Source: Alteromonas sp. 1_MG-2023
GTDB taxonomy: Bacteria > Pseudomonadota > Gammaproteobacteria > Enterobacterales > Alteromonadaceae
Assembly: GCF_030547075.1 (NCBI RefSeq)
Contig: NZ_JAUOQH010000002.1
Coordinates: 248,001 to 312,000 of the forward strand
Length of the DNA stretch: 64,000 nt
Direction: 5' to 3'
Shown: positions 1 through 8,874 of the stretch, piece after piece
Layout: the number at the start of each line of letters is the position of its first letter
Numbering within the stretch: the first letter of the stretch is position 1
Program-made: the position numbers and the translations under genes
Notes under the pieces: model-generated
What the model was told of the DNA's origin: nothing
The model's database searches: none
Seen by the model: only the letters and a program-made list of their open reading frames with translations

Positions 1-916
1 CTTGATCATCCCTCATTCCTAGACGATTTCCACTGATAGCAGTGTCAATTGTCGCATTGTGACCATTAACCATAACTGTAACGGGCGGCGATTGTCTTAT
101 GGAGGCTACATCCATCGGGAATACAGCAAGCTCTGCAAGCAATTTATTAGACTGAGTGATTTCAAGCAGCACTCGCTGACCCGACTGCTCACCGGTATTC
201 GCTTTTTGCTCGGTTATTACCCCTGCGATTGGCGCTTTAATTTGATTAGATTGTAAGCTCTCGTTACTTTCGATGGTAATTAACAATTGTCCCTTTTTGA
301 CAACATCTCCAAGAGCAACATGCACTTGTTTGATTTCCCCTTCAAAACGCGCTTGGATTTGACGCTTCGCATTAGCGGGTAATACAAGCTTGCCATACAC
401 TTTGATGGTTTTATGTAGTGTTGCTGCACCGACAAATTCTGTATCAATCTCCATTGCTTCTGCTACTTTTTCTTCAATCAACGTGCGGCCTTCAAAATTG
501 TCATATTCCCACGTATAGGTATTTCCCCGATAACGAGCGGCCACAGAAACCACAAAAGAATGAGGTTCGTAAATAACGGTATCTCCACGCAAATAATCAC
601 CTTCCGCTTTAAAGTTAATGTCGTCTATTTGCTCTCCTAAGCGAATTAATTTGATGTTTAATTCCACTTGCTCAGGAGGAACGGGGTTTTTTTCATTAGC
701 CACCCAAACCCTAAACTCTGGTGGAACGCCTGTTTCAAAGATGGAAAGTTCAATGGCAAAGTCGCCATCTCGCAGCATTCTTCCGCGATGTGGGCCTTTC
801 TCGGGCTCGACCTCTACAGTTGTTTCAGTAGACTCAGCTAGAGCGCTGCTAGGCACTACTGCACTTGCTGCTCCAAGCTGACATAAAAATAAAAAAATAA
901 AGAGTCGGTTATTCAT
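1..916 (-). CDS. czcB: RND efflux periplasmic adaptor, CzcB-like (3' end off window)
   Basis: This is the membrane-fusion (adaptor) subunit of a tripartite heavy-metal efflux pump; it bridges the inner-membrane RND pump and the outer-membrane channel. About 305 codons are visible from an ATG at 916, and the C-terminus runs off the left edge. A signal peptide is followed by a CzcB-type N-terminal domain with the PHRGRMLRDGDF stretch. After it comes the first half of a biotinyl-lipoyl fold (GEIKQVHVALGDVVKKGQ, then IKAPIAGVITEQ), which is typical of HlyD/CzcB adaptors. The gene begins 11 bp after czcC, so it sits in the czcC operon, and an RND pump gene is expected further left. The metal is unknown; the Czc-like N-terminal domain favours Zn, Cd or Co over copper. 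Confidence 0.85.
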   Translation of the reverse strand, partial: MNNRLFIFLFLCQLGAASAVVPSSALAESTETTVEVEPEKGPHRGRMLRDGDFAIELSIFETGVPPEFRVWVANEKNPVPPEQVELNIKLIRLGEQIDDINFKAEGDYLRGDTVIYEPHSFVVSVAARYRGNTYTWEYDNFEGRTLIEEKVAEAMEIDTEFVGAATLHKTIKVYGKLVLPANAKRQIQARFEGEIKQVHVALGDVVKKGQLLITIESNESLQSNQIKAPIAGVITEQKANTGEQSGQRVLLEITQSNKLLAELAVFPMDVASIRQSPPVTVMVNGHNATIDTAISGNRLGMRDDQ

Positions 917-927
917 TCGTTTCTCAC

Positions 928-2241
928 TTAATTAGAAAGGCTTGTGCCGGTAAGGCGCTGAATTTCGATATGTTGAAGATGTATCGCCTGATAGGCATCC
1001 AGTAACTGTGCTTGTGTACTGAGTAACTCTTGTCGTATTGACGTCCACTCTAAATAACCGATGCGACCAATATCGTATGCCTTACTGGCCTCCTCAGTTG
1101 CTTTTTCGAGCAAGGGGATCACTTGCTCGGTGAGCGTATCAATAACATGCTTGCTGTGTTTCATGTTTTGCAGCAACACAAACAGCTGCGTGTTGAGCTT
1201 TCTGGTTAAAACATCAGCTTGGCTTTGATATTCGGCTTGCTGAGCTTGAATAACTTGTACTTCGCCTAAGCTTCGTGAGTCATTGCCAAACGGAATAGAG
1301 ATACCTGCGACTAATCCGAAATCATCGGTAGCTTCGTAGCGTCTTATGCCTGCTGACACTTGCCACTTGGGGCGCGCTTCAATGCGTGCTAGCTCAATCT
1401 GTGATTGGGCAATACGTTGCTTGTTAGCAAACGCTAAAAGTGCAGGATGAGCTTGTAGTTTTGCTAATTGCGAGGGTAAATCTTTGACGACAGGGATATT
1501 AAGCAATTCACCTTGAGGCACATAATCACTAACCTCACCGCCCCACTGCGCCACCAACTGATAACGACTCGCCTCAAGCTCATGCTCCAAGTCTTCTACC
1601 TCCAGACTTCGACGCACTAACTCTGCTTTTGATTGCAATTGTTCAATCGATAAGCTTTTTCCTGCTTCAACCCTACGTCTTATCGCAGATAACGCACTAT
1701 CAGCCTGTTGTTCTGCCAGTTCCGCAAGTTGTAAGCGCTGCTCTAATATCAAGGATTCAATAAACAGCTTTGCCGTATATGCAGAGATATCAAGTGCCTT
1801 TATCTCAATGTCAAAATCGATTTGCGTAACGGCATTCGTTGCCGCATCTACACGTTTCTCAATTGCACGTTGTTCAAGCACCCATGCAATACTCAAGGTA
1901 CTTTGTGCTGCACCAAAATTACTGTGAGTACCTGTACCCATTGCATCCTCAATTGTAAAGTCGATTGTAGGCCTTGGTAACACAGCTGCCTGTTTTACTT
2001 TTGCATCAAGCGCCTTGCGCTGATGTCCAAACACACTCATTTCAGGGTGCTCTGCTAAAGCAAAGCTGATCGCTTGAGACAAATTCAACGCTTCTTTTGC
2101 TTGTACCTCTTGTACATTAACGAAAAGTGGGAACATGGTTAGTCCAGCAATAATACATAGTCCAAACGGCCTAACATCCAGACTTAAAAACCGACCTACA
2201 ATCGGTTTTAATGTCGTGAAAAAAGTGAGCGAGCGTTGCAT
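928..2241 (-). CDS. czcC: TolC-family outer-membrane efflux channel, CzcC-like
   Basis: This is the outer-membrane channel of the CzcCB(A) pump, 437 aa, normal for the family. The N-terminus is long (about 48 residues), and the hydrophobic signal-like stretch ends around VQEVQA. Two repeats of the TolC alpha-helical/beta-barrel architecture follow, with the usual start of the mature protein (LNLSQAISFALAEHPEM) and long Gln/Glu/Ala-rich helices. It sits between the M56 peptidase gene (9 bp upstream) and czcB (11 bp downstream). A palindrome nearly identical to the one before blaI lies in its first 20 codons. This raises the possibility of internal regulation or of a start further downstream than 2241. 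Confidence 0.85.
   Translation of the reverse strand: MQRSLTFFTTLKPIVGRFLSLDVRPFGLCIIAGLTMFPLFVNVQEVQAKEALNLSQAISFALAEHPEMSVFGHQRKALDAKVKQAAVLPRPTIDFTIEDAMGTGTHSNFGAAQSTLSIAWVLEQRAIEKRVDAATNAVTQIDFDIEIKALDISAYTAKLFIESLILEQRLQLAELAEQQADSALSAIRRRVEAGKSLSIEQLQSKAELVRRSLEVEDLEHELEASRYQLVAQWGGEVSDYVPQGELLNIPVVKDLPSQLAKLQAHPALLAFANKQRIAQSQIELARIEARPKWQVSAGIRRYEATDDFGLVAGISIPFGNDSRSLGEVQVIQAQQAEYQSQADVLTRKLNTQLFVLLQNMKHSKHVIDTLTEQVIPLLEKATEEASKAYDIGRIGYLEWTSIRQELLSTQAQLLDAYQAIHLQHIEIQRLTGTSLSN
2186..2212. promoter_or_regulatory. candidate operator palindrome 2 (5' end of czcC)
   Basis: The element is an imperfect palindrome, AAAACCGA-N7-AATCGGTTTT in outline. It matches the element at 3656-3682 in its first 9 bases and again across the right arm (AATCGGTTTTAAT). 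It lies about 30-55 bp inside czcC. Two long matching palindromes in one operon, one before the repressor gene and one at the first efflux gene, suggest repressor sites. Binding by the BlaI-type protein is inferred. Confidence 0.45.
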
Positions 2242-2250
2242 GGGGAGTCC

Positions 2251-3225
2251 TTATGGATGAGTAAAGATAGATTCGACTAGGTGGTGAGTTGCATCCACAG
2301 CGAAGATGGTTAAACATAGCATTACCGACATAAATGCAATAGGCACTATGACAGGCATCGATTTTTTTGTGGGTGTTAATAGCTGCTGTACTCGGTGAGT
2401 TATATCATGTGATCCGAAATAACTAAGAGAAGTGTTTGATTGACGTTGTGGAAAAGCTTTTTGTAACCGAGCAACCTTTACCAATGTTGCGGCTACATCC
2501 TCGGCTTCGTGCACCGTTGCAGTTGATTGGTCTGCAATAAATTCGGTCATTAGTGCATACTTTGCATTAAAACGTTGTGCCAATTTTCTTGGGTAATAGG
2601 CTGAAAGAAAAGCAATCAAGAGTTTTGACAAGGGATCTTTATTGCGGGCGTGGGCAAGTTCATGCTTAACAACAATATTAAATTCGTTATCGGTAAGATT
2701 GTCTATCAGCCCTTTTGATACATAGCAAAGGGGGCTTAAGAAGCCTGATGTAAACGCAGTAGGGATATTGCTATCAATGATTTGGACGCCTGGATAGCTC
2801 TTTGAGCCATGCACATTGTTTGAAAAATGGTTCAACGTTAACAGCGCATTACCTTGTCTATATAGCCCTGCTCCTCTAATCACTATTAGTGCCAGGCTGA
2901 ACAACGAAAACAGAATAATGGTGACTCCATGCCAACTGTCTAACTGAAAAACGTACAAGTGATGCCAATGAGCTACGCTATCAACCCACCTATAAATAGC
3001 TGTGTTCTCTAAAAGTGGACTAAAAAAAAGCATCGTCATTAAACCCAAAATCCATGGGCCTGACACCCATATCAAAATTAACATTTTTTGTGATTGAACG
3101 GAGTAAGCATCAACAGATTTGCCTACTATTTGCCACACTACAGACAACAAAAGTGCACTCACCAAAAATCCAAGCAATGCAATCGTAATAAGGTTCATGA
3201 TGACCGCAGCATCACTTATCAGCAC
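2251..3225 (-). CDS. M56-family (BlaR1/MecR1-like) membrane metallopeptidase
   Basis: Predicted integral-membrane zinc peptidase of 324 aa. Four or so membrane segments surround a gluzincin motif, HELAH (in VVKHELAHARNKDP), with ESTAT-like helix residues further on (EFIADQSTA). It lacks the C-terminal penicillin-binding sensor domain of BlaR1/MecR1, so it should sense something other than beta-lactams. The start is a GTG at 3225 with AAGGA seven bases upstream. It overlaps the end of the BlaI gene by 14 bp, so the two are translationally coupled. Established BlaR1/BlaI logic would have this protease inactivate the repressor and release the efflux genes; that link is inferred here. Confidence 0.85.
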   Translation of the reverse strand: MLISDAAVIMNLITIALLGFLVSALLLSVVWQIVGKSVDAYSVQSQKMLILIWVSGPWILGLMTMLFFSPLLENTAIYRWVDSVAHWHHLYVFQLDSWHGVTIILFSLFSLALIVIRGAGLYRQGNALLTLNHFSNNVHGSKSYPGVQIIDSNIPTAFTSGFLSPLCYVSKGLIDNLTDNEFNIVVKHELAHARNKDPLSKLLIAFLSAYYPRKLAQRFNAKYALMTEFIADQSTATVHEAEDVAATLVKVARLQKAFPQRQSNTSLSYFGSHDITHRVQQLLTPTKKSMPVIVPIAFMSVMLCLTIFAVDATHHLVESIFTHP

Positions 3226-3610
3226 TGGTTGTTCCTTTTTTTAATTGCTTTCGTTGAAGCTCGATTAATTTCTCTAATTGGTCCAATTGTGCTTCGTCCA
3301 TTTCACTGGATACGGATGAAAAAGCCGCGACCATGCTGCTTTCACCTTTGCTGACAAAATCACTGGCGACACTATCAATCAACTTAGCAATTAAATCACC
3401 TCTTTCAATCTGTGCAAAATACAAGTAGGCGTGCCCTTGCTTTTCGCGCCTCAATAGTCCCTTTTTAAAAAGGCGCTCCAGCGCGCTTTGTACCGTATTT
3501 AGAGAACTATCACGTTGTTTAGATAGTTCAGCATGCACGCGTTTAACGTCAACACCAGGCGATGTCCACAAATATTGCAACACCTGTTTTTCTAATTCAC
3601 CGAGGAACAT
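3212..3610 (-). CDS. BlaI/MecI/CopY-family transcriptional repressor
   Basis: Winged-helix repressor of 132 aa, close to family length. The N-terminal DNA-binding domain starts with LGELEKQVLQYLW and contains the conserved VHAELSKQ...LNTVQSALERLFKKGLL recognition region and the wing (REKQGHAYLYFA). The C-terminal third is the helical dimerisation domain that is cleaved in BlaI. It heads the operon blaI-M56-czcC-czcB, so it probably represses metal efflux and its own synthesis. No CopY-type Cys-x-Cys metal hook is present, so signal input probably comes through the coupled protease. Confidence 0.9.
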   Translation of the reverse strand: MFLGELEKQVLQYLWTSPGVDVKRVHAELSKQRDSSLNTVQSALERLFKKGLLRREKQGHAYLYFAQIERGDLIAKLIDSVASDFVSKGESSMVAAFSSVSSEMDEAQLDQLEKLIELQRKQLKKGTTSADK

Positions 3611-3655
3611 AAAGTGGCTTTCCTATTTTTCATGCAGCGTATATACTGCCGGAAC

Positions 3656-3682
3656 AAAAACCGATAGGCAATCGGTTTTAAT
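3656..3682. promoter_or_regulatory. candidate operator palindrome 1 (between blaI and DUF3147 gene)
   Basis: A perfect 9-bp inverted repeat, AAAACCGAT-AGGCA-ATCGGTTTT (arms 3657-3665 and 3671-3679), lies in the 87-bp divergent gap. It is repeated almost exactly at 2186-2212. It could also fold as a hairpin followed by Ts, but no gene ends nearby, so an operator for the BlaI-type repressor fits better. Confidence 0.5.
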
Positions 3683-3697
3683 CTAAAAGGTCAATAT

Positions 3698-4057
3698 ATG
3701 GGTTGGTTAATTACAAAGTACCTCGTTACAGCGGGAATAATTGTAACGGTGTCTGAAGTCGCTAAGCGCAATGATAAGTTCGGCGCATTGCTTGTCGCAC
3801 TGCCAACTGTCACGATCTTGGCAATAATTTGGCTCTATTTAGAAAATCAACCCAATGCAAAGATTGCTAGTCACATGCGATACACATTTTGGTATGTGCT
3901 ACCTTCGCTTCCTTTGTTTTTGATTTTTCCTCTCTTGATAGACCGAGTAGGTTTTTTGATGGCGCTTTTTGCTGGCTCAATAGTGTCAATTTTATGTCTT
4001 TACGTGCTGGCGTTTATCTTAAAACGGTTTGATATTCACTTGTTGTCTTTTTCTTAA
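3698..4057 (+). CDS. DUF3147-like small membrane protein
   Basis: A 119-aa protein made almost entirely of four hydrophobic segments. It has the DUF3147-like opening (GWLITKYLVTAGIIVTVSEVAKR) and a family-typical LVALPTVTILAIIWLY segment. The function of the family is unknown. It starts 87 bp from the divergent blaI gene, downstream of the palindrome at 3657-3679, and is followed 40 bp later by mntP on the same strand. It may therefore share metal-linked control; this is inference from position. Confidence 0.65.
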   Translation: MGWLITKYLVTAGIIVTVSEVAKRNDKFGALLVALPTVTILAIIWLYLENQPNAKIASHMRYTFWYVLPSLPLFLIFPLLIDRVGFLMALFAGSIVSILCLYVLAFILKRFDIHLLSFS

Positions 4058-4097
4058 GTATTACGAATTTAATACTCTGTTTTAGGAAACATTATTT

Positions 4098-4670
4098 ATG
4101 AGTATTTTTGCATTAATTTTGATCGCGTTTGCTATGTCTAGTGATGCGTTCGCCGTTTCAATTAGCAAAGGAGCACAACTTAAAAACCCACGTATTCTAA
4201 ATGCACTAAAAATGGGGCTAATATTTGGTGTCATTGAAGGTATAACTCCTATCATCGGTTGGGCAATTGGTTCGGCAGGCTCTTCTTACGTTCAGGAAGT
4301 AGACCATTGGATAGCTTTTATCCTGTTGTTTTCACTGGGCCTGCATATGTTATATGTCAGTTTCCAAGCTGAAGAAACAGAGATTTCTTCTCGCTCTTTA
4401 GGTAGAAATCGCGCACTAGCTGCCACAATGTTAACTGCGTTGGGTACCAGTATTGACGCAATGACAGTGGGCGTCACGTTTGCATTTTTGGATGTAAATA
4501 TTGTTGTAGCCTCCGTATTGATAGGTCTTGCAACCTCTCTAATGGTGACTATTGGGGCCTTATTAGGAAGAGGCTTGGGCGCCTTAGTTGGGAAAAGAGC
4601 TGAAGCGTTTGGAGGTATTATCCTAATAGTTATCGGTTCATGGACTTTGTATTCGCATCTGAGCGTTTAG
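4098..4670 (+). CDS. mntP: MntP-type manganese exporter
   Basis: A 190-aa, six-helix inner-membrane protein matching MntP (YebN) in length and layout. The two conserved acidic membrane motifs of the family are visible: MSSDAFAVSISKG in helix 1 and LGTSIDAMTVGVTFA in helix 4. GVIEGITPIIGW fits helix 2. Known MntP exports Mn2+. Only 40 bp separate it from the DUF3147 gene, so there is no room for the yybP-ykoY manganese riboswitch that often precedes mntP. Confidence 0.88.
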   Translation: MSIFALILIAFAMSSDAFAVSISKGAQLKNPRILNALKMGLIFGVIEGITPIIGWAIGSAGSSYVQEVDHWIAFILLFSLGLHMLYVSFQAEETEISSRSLGRNRALAATMLTALGTSIDAMTVGVTFAFLDVNIVVASVLIGLATSLMVTIGALLGRGLGALVGKRAEAFGGIILIVIGSWTLYSHLSV

Positions 4671-4879
4671 TTGAACTATTGAGACATTGGTTGAATTCGC
4701 AACTTGCATCGCAAATGTTGTTAATGTGGTGGTCAATAAAAATCATGGTTGAGGCACTTATTGCAACTGCGACAAACATTGTAATAAAAAAGGCTCACTC
4801 ATAACGCACATTCTGTGTCCCAAATGTCACTGATACTTATATCGTTTACGGATGATTTGTTAAAAATCATCATTAAACA
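4671..4879. other. intergenic region with a small hairpin
   Basis: No supported gene. A short TTG-initiated reading frame (4679-4804, about 41 codons, partly hydrophobic) has no convincing ribosome-binding site and is not called. An 8-bp inverted repeat (GATGATTT at 4851-4858, AAATCATC at 4864-4871) lies just before the regulatory repeats at 4880. Confidence 0.5.
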
Positions 4880-4934
4880 GTTCAGTCGATCTTATAGCTT
4901 TCTTCAGTTTCTCTTAAGTTCACTTTTGTATTAT
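4880..4934 (+). promoter_or_regulatory. 11-bp-periodic hexamer box and promoter of the LtaS/MdoB-like gene
   Basis: Four hexamers lie 11 bp apart: GTTCAG (4880), CTTATA (4891), CTTCAG (4902) and CTTAAG (4913). Exactly 10 nt after the last comes a -10-like TATTAT (4929-4934). The gene starts at 4968. The arrangement recurs at five other plus-strand promoters in this window and matches the CTTAA-N6-CTTAA box known for PmrA/QseB-type regulators. The likely regulator is the product of 12699-13370. Confidence 0.75.
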
Positions 4935-4967
4935 CAGTAACCATTTTACTGAACATATAGAACATGT

Positions 4968-6941
4968 ATGCCAAAAGCCACCACCCTATATAAAGTACTT
5001 AGACCATTTTTACTTTTATTTATTTTTACACTCACAATGCTCTCATTGTTCCGTGCCGGTATTCTAGTTTGGCAATATGAAAGAGTCGAGAATTTATCAA
5101 CGTCTGTATTAGTGTTGCTCAACGGTTTGCGCATCGATATCAGTACGCTGTCATATTTGCTGTTCATACCCGCTTTATTGCATTCTCTAATGCTCTACTC
5201 CAAGTTCGCCAAAATTTGGCTGTCAGTCTTACGGCTTTGGTTTTTCGTTTGTGCTGTTTCAGTATTGTTTTTTGAACTAGCAACGCCCACATTCATCAAC
5301 GAATACGACCTTCGCCCTAATCGCCTATTCATTGAATATTTAGTTTATCCAAAAGAAGTATTTGGCATGTTAATGGAAGGTCATTTATTGCCGGTGTTAA
5401 TTACCACAGTTTTGCTTGTCATTAGTTCATTGTTTATATGGAAGCTAATAACGCGCATTGTCAATAACGAACAGTGTTTACTTGTCGTATCACAACAACA
5501 AAAAAGAAATGAGAAGCCTCGACTGACTTTGCTTGCCTCTTTTGTATTAATCGTCCTAGTCTTGTTTGTTGGCGCTCGCGGCACACTTGGTCACCGCCCT
5601 ATTAACCCCTCGGTCGTTTACTTCACAACCGATCCACTAATCAATTCACTGACACTAAATTCAATCTACAGTGTTGCTTTTGCTTGGAAGCAATTAGGTG
5701 GTGAAATTCATGCTTCTAAAGTATATGGGAAACTAAGTGATGAGAGAGTAATACAATTAGTGCGTGAATCGACCGGAGCAACTGCAGATAGCTTCATTTC
5801 AGACCAAATTCCGACCCTAAGAAAGCAATCACCTACCTTTAAGGGAAAACCGAAGAATTTAGTCATTGTGCTACAAGAAAGCTTGGGTGCACGATTTGTT
5901 GGAAGCTTAGGCGGCAGCGGCATTACGCCAAACCTAGATGAAATTATGGCTTCTGGTTGGTCATTCGACCGATTATATGCAACAGGTACTCGTTCCGTGA
6001 GAGGAATTGAAGCTGTTGTTACCGGATTTACTCCAACGCCTGCTCGCTCTGTTGTCAAATTAGATAAGTCGCAACATAATTTTTTCACCATAGCTAGTCT
6101 CTTGTCTAGGCACAACTATGAAACTCAATTTATTTATGGTGGCGAAAGTCATTTCGATAATATGAAAAGCTTTTTCCTTGGTAATGGCTTCAAAGATATT
6201 GTCGATGGCGATCAAATAAAAGACCCTGTTTATGTCGGGTCTTGGGGGGCGTGCGATCAAAGCCTCTTTAATCAAGCGCACACTGAGTTATCAGCTATGC
6301 ACAAAACCGGTAAACCTTTTTTCAGTTTGGTGTTCACTTCTAGCAACCATGACCCGTTTGATATCCCGGAAGATTTTGTACCCGTGATTGACTCAGAAGA
6401 CGATAGAGATAGAGCCATCCGCTATGCTGACTACGCTTTAGGAAACTTTATTAAAAAAGCCAAACAATCCGACTATTGGGAAGATACAATTTTCTTAGTG
6501 GTAGCCGATCATGATGCGCGTGTTTACGGCCCAGAATTGGTGCCTATTAAGTCATTCCATATTCCAGGTGTTATTTTAGGAAAAGATATCGTACCTAGAC
6601 AAGATGAGAGGCTTGTTAGTCAAATAGATCTTGCACCTACCCTATTATCCTTGATGGGTATTGACGACTATTACCCAATGCTAGGCCATGACCTAACACA
6701 GAGTAATGTGCCTGAACGCGCGATGATGCAGTTTGATAAAAACTTTGCTTACATGACAAATGAAGAAGTTGCTATTTTACAACCAAACAAAGATCCCAAA
6801 TACTATACTTTTAATCGAAAAAGCAAGCTATTGGAATTTGGTGTTGAAAATCAAAACCTTGGTGACATAGCGCTAGCTCATGCGCTATTCGGGAGCTTAG
6901 CTTATGATAATCAATGGTTTAGGCTTGAGAACGAGAAATAG
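4968..6941 (+). CDS. LTA synthase / MdoB-like membrane phospho-headgroup transferase
   Basis: A 657-aa inner-membrane enzyme with about five N-terminal helices (to residue ~200) and a large periplasmic sulfatase-fold domain. Family motifs are present: VIVLQESLGARFVG (first metal-binding acidic residue), ATGTRSVRG (Thr nucleophile), and VADHDARVYG with a later SFHIPGVILG (metal ligands). Homologues transfer phosphoglycerol from phosphatidylglycerol to a glycan or lipid; Gram-negative members include OpgB/MdoB, and others decorate LPS. The acceptor cannot be read from sequence. The gene stands alone behind a four-copy hexamer box, so it probably belongs to the same envelope regulon as eptA. Confidence 0.82.
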   Translation: MPKATTLYKVLRPFLLLFIFTLTMLSLFRAGILVWQYERVENLSTSVLVLLNGLRIDISTLSYLLFIPALLHSLMLYSKFAKIWLSVLRLWFFVCAVSVLFFELATPTFINEYDLRPNRLFIEYLVYPKEVFGMLMEGHLLPVLITTVLLVISSLFIWKLITRIVNNEQCLLVVSQQQKRNEKPRLTLLASFVLIVLVLFVGARGTLGHRPINPSVVYFTTDPLINSLTLNSIYSVAFAWKQLGGEIHASKVYGKLSDERVIQLVRESTGATADSFISDQIPTLRKQSPTFKGKPKNLVIVLQESLGARFVGSLGGSGITPNLDEIMASGWSFDRLYATGTRSVRGIEAVVTGFTPTPARSVVKLDKSQHNFFTIASLLSRHNYETQFIYGGESHFDNMKSFFLGNGFKDIVDGDQIKDPVYVGSWGACDQSLFNQAHTELSAMHKTGKPFFSLVFTSSNHDPFDIPEDFVPVIDSEDDRDRAIRYADYALGNFIKKAKQSDYWEDTIFLVVADHDARVYGPELVPIKSFHIPGVILGKDIVPRQDERLVSQIDLAPTLLSLMGIDDYYPMLGHDLTQSNVPERAMMQFDKNFAYMTNEEVAILQPNKDPKYYTFNRKSKLLEFGVENQNLGDIALAHALFGSLAYDNQWFRLENEK

Positions 6942-7090
6942 AAGTTTCACTTTATGAGTTGTTAGTATTTATTGACAGAGTTTTTTTTCGCTTGCTTCAC
7001 ATAATGGATAAAACCCTCTGCAGAGCGTTTCCAGTAAAACTAATGGCAATGGTTAGTGCTTTTGGGCGCAACGATGTATCTCAACTATAG

Positions 7091-7486
7091 TTACCCTGAC
7101 TCTGAAAACACAAACCTATCACTCAAAATGAAATTTGAGATAATCCCTGCTATTGTGCCGCTCATAAAAGCGAATAACTCAAAACCAAAGGTAGTGGGTA
7201 AAACAAAGAGTAAACTTAAAAACACGATTAGATTAGGCATTAACGATATCAAGCCGGCTATTAAAGCTAATCCGAACTGTTTATAAAACGCAGCATGGTG
7301 CCGCTGTGCGAAGGTCAGAAACCGATTCCCTGTGCATGTAATGAACACCGCGACCGTGAAAGCTATTACTCTGGCACTTAATGGAGATAAGAACAAAAAA
7401 TTTGTTAGTAGCAAATACACAGACGCATCCACTAAAAATGCACAACCGCCAACTAACAGGAATTTCATCTTCATTTTTATTTGCAT
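7091..7486 (-). CDS. GtrA-family membrane protein (putative polyprenyl-sugar flippase)
   Basis: 131 aa with four predicted membrane helices. The GtrA pattern is clear: KFLLVGGCAFLVDASVYLLL at the start, then an FLTF segment and a GIISNFILSDRFVF end. GtrA proteins are thought to flip undecaprenyl-phosphate-linked sugars made by a GtrB/ArnC-like enzyme. It overlaps the end of the ArnT-like gene by 10 bp and is the last gene of a three-gene minus-strand operon that contains exactly such partners. Confidence 0.88.
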   Translation of the reverse strand: MQIKMKMKFLLVGGCAFLVDASVYLLLTNFLFLSPLSARVIAFTVAVFITCTGNRFLTFAQRHHAAFYKQFGLALIAGLISLMPNLIVFLSLLFVLPTTFGFELFAFMSGTIAGIISNFILSDRFVFSESG

Positions 7487-8874
7487 AAAAACAGTCTCCT
7501 TCGTGTATTGTGCGAAATTACCTCGCAGTCACGAGAACCTATTAATGGAGAACGCATGTCTTCTTCTAGTACCAAATAAAAAGGCAATTCTGCTTCTTGC
7601 AACTCGTCAATTGACGAGACTGTGATAGCCTTGCCTGAAGAATAAAACCGGCCTGAAAAACTTCTTGTGCCTAAGTAGTACAAATCAAATTCACTTTCAA
7701 TATATGCTAGTAACGCTTTGTCGCTTTTTTCATTTGCAAGGTTAGGAAGTTGCACTACCATAAAAAACACCATCAATATTGGCGTGAGAAAACTAGTGAT
7801 CACTACACTAAACCGTATACGTTTAATCATAATGGCAATGAGAAGTGATAATGCAGGAATGCCAGGCAATACATAGATAGGAAGAATATTACCCGACATA
7901 GTGAATAACAACATCGGACTAATAAGCCAACACATTAAATAACTGGGAAGATAGAAATTAAATCCATGCTGCCCTAAAGCTGTTCTGTATTTTTTAATCA
8001 CAAGCAAAACTGCAAAGTAAATCGACCAAGGAAATGCCACTGCAATCCAATAAATCCAAATTATACCCCGTGGTTCACTATGAGCAGTACCGTATAGATC
8101 CCCTTCCCAGCCGCTTTGAACAAAACGCAGAAAGTGTTCGCCAACAATGAAGTAATTAAGAAAACCAGGGGTCTTAGTTTCAGCGAGTAGATACCATGGA
8201 AGCGAAATAGCTAAGGTAAGCAGGCAACCTTTGAACAGTGGAATTTTTCGATAAAAGGTTTTGATACCCGTAATCAAGCCATAATTTAATACTAACCACG
8301 GTGCCACCGCTAGACCTATAAGCACGATGATGATAGGACCTTTTGCGAGTAAACCAATTCCTATACCAACGAAGCCAAAATAGGCATAACTGTTCGAATC
8401 ATCTCGCCAAGCGATTGCAAAGCCCGCCATTGCCATTGTCATGCCTAATAGCAAAAATGCATCGGTCATGATCATTCCACTGGCAACGAAAAATCCTAGC
8501 GTTGATGCAAGCACCAGAATAACGAGGGATGAGGATAAAGAAAAGCGTTTCGCAAAAACACCCATAACGAATAAAGTAATCATCCCTATCAAGAAATGAG
8601 GTAAGCGTAATGAAAATTCGGAGATGCCTAAAATACCGCCAAATGCGGCACTCGCCCAGGTGTGCAAGGGAGGCTTTCCCCAAAATGGAACATTGTAATC
8701 AAATTGTGGCGTGATCCAATTTTGTGTTTCCCACATGATGCGTGCCATTTCACCGTAGCGCGCCTCCGTTGTGTCGATAAGGGGGTATAAGGAAAGTGAC
8801 ACTAAGCGAAATAACAGAATGCCCGCAATCAAAAACCAAATGGGATGAATTTTATTTAGCATTGATGACCGCAA
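7477..8874 (-). CDS. ArnT/PMT-like glycosyltransferase (GT83/GT39 type)
   Basis: A 465-aa polytopic enzyme that should move a sugar from a polyprenyl-phosphate donor to an envelope acceptor. The N-terminus carries the catalytic-loop signature of ArnT (PLIDTTEARYGEMARIM, with Asp and Glu) and WGKPPLHTW. About 11-12 helices follow. It is shorter than E. coli ArnT (about 550 aa), mostly through a reduced C-terminal periplasmic domain. It overlaps the upstream GT2 gene by 23 bp and the downstream GtrA gene by 10 bp. No ArnA/ArnB genes are present, so the sugar need not be aminoarabinose. Confidence 0.83.
   Translation of the reverse strand: MRSSMLNKIHPIWFLIAGILLFRLVSLSLYPLIDTTEARYGEMARIMWETQNWITPQFDYNVPFWGKPPLHTWASAAFGGILGISEFSLRLPHFLIGMITLFVMGVFAKRFSLSSSLVILVLASTLGFFVASGMIMTDAFLLLGMTMAMAGFAIAWRDDSNSYAYFGFVGIGIGLLAKGPIIIVLIGLAVAPWLVLNYGLITGIKTFYRKIPLFKGCLLTLAISLPWYLLAETKTPGFLNYFIVGEHFLRFVQSGWEGDLYGTAHSEPRGIIWIYWIAVAFPWSIYFAVLLVIKKYRTALGQHGFNFYLPSYLMCWLISPMLLFTMSGNILPIYVLPGIPALSLLIAIMIKRIRFSVVITSFLTPILMVFFMVVQLPNLANEKSDKALLAYIESEFDLYYLGTRSFSGRFYSSGKAITVSSIDELQEAELPFYLVLEEDMRSPLIGSRDCEVISHNTRRRLFLCK

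Noticed and set aside
4058-4097. Manganese (yybP-ykoY) riboswitch before mntP
   Set aside because: Only 40 bp are available and no such structure is visible.
4679-4804. 41-codon TTG-initiated ORF after mntP
   Set aside because: No ribosome-binding site and no recognisable product; likely chance.
4968-6941. Reading the LtaS-like gene as evidence of Gram-positive DNA
   Set aside because: MdoB/LtaS-like enzymes are common in gammaproteobacteria and all neighbours are Gram-negative.
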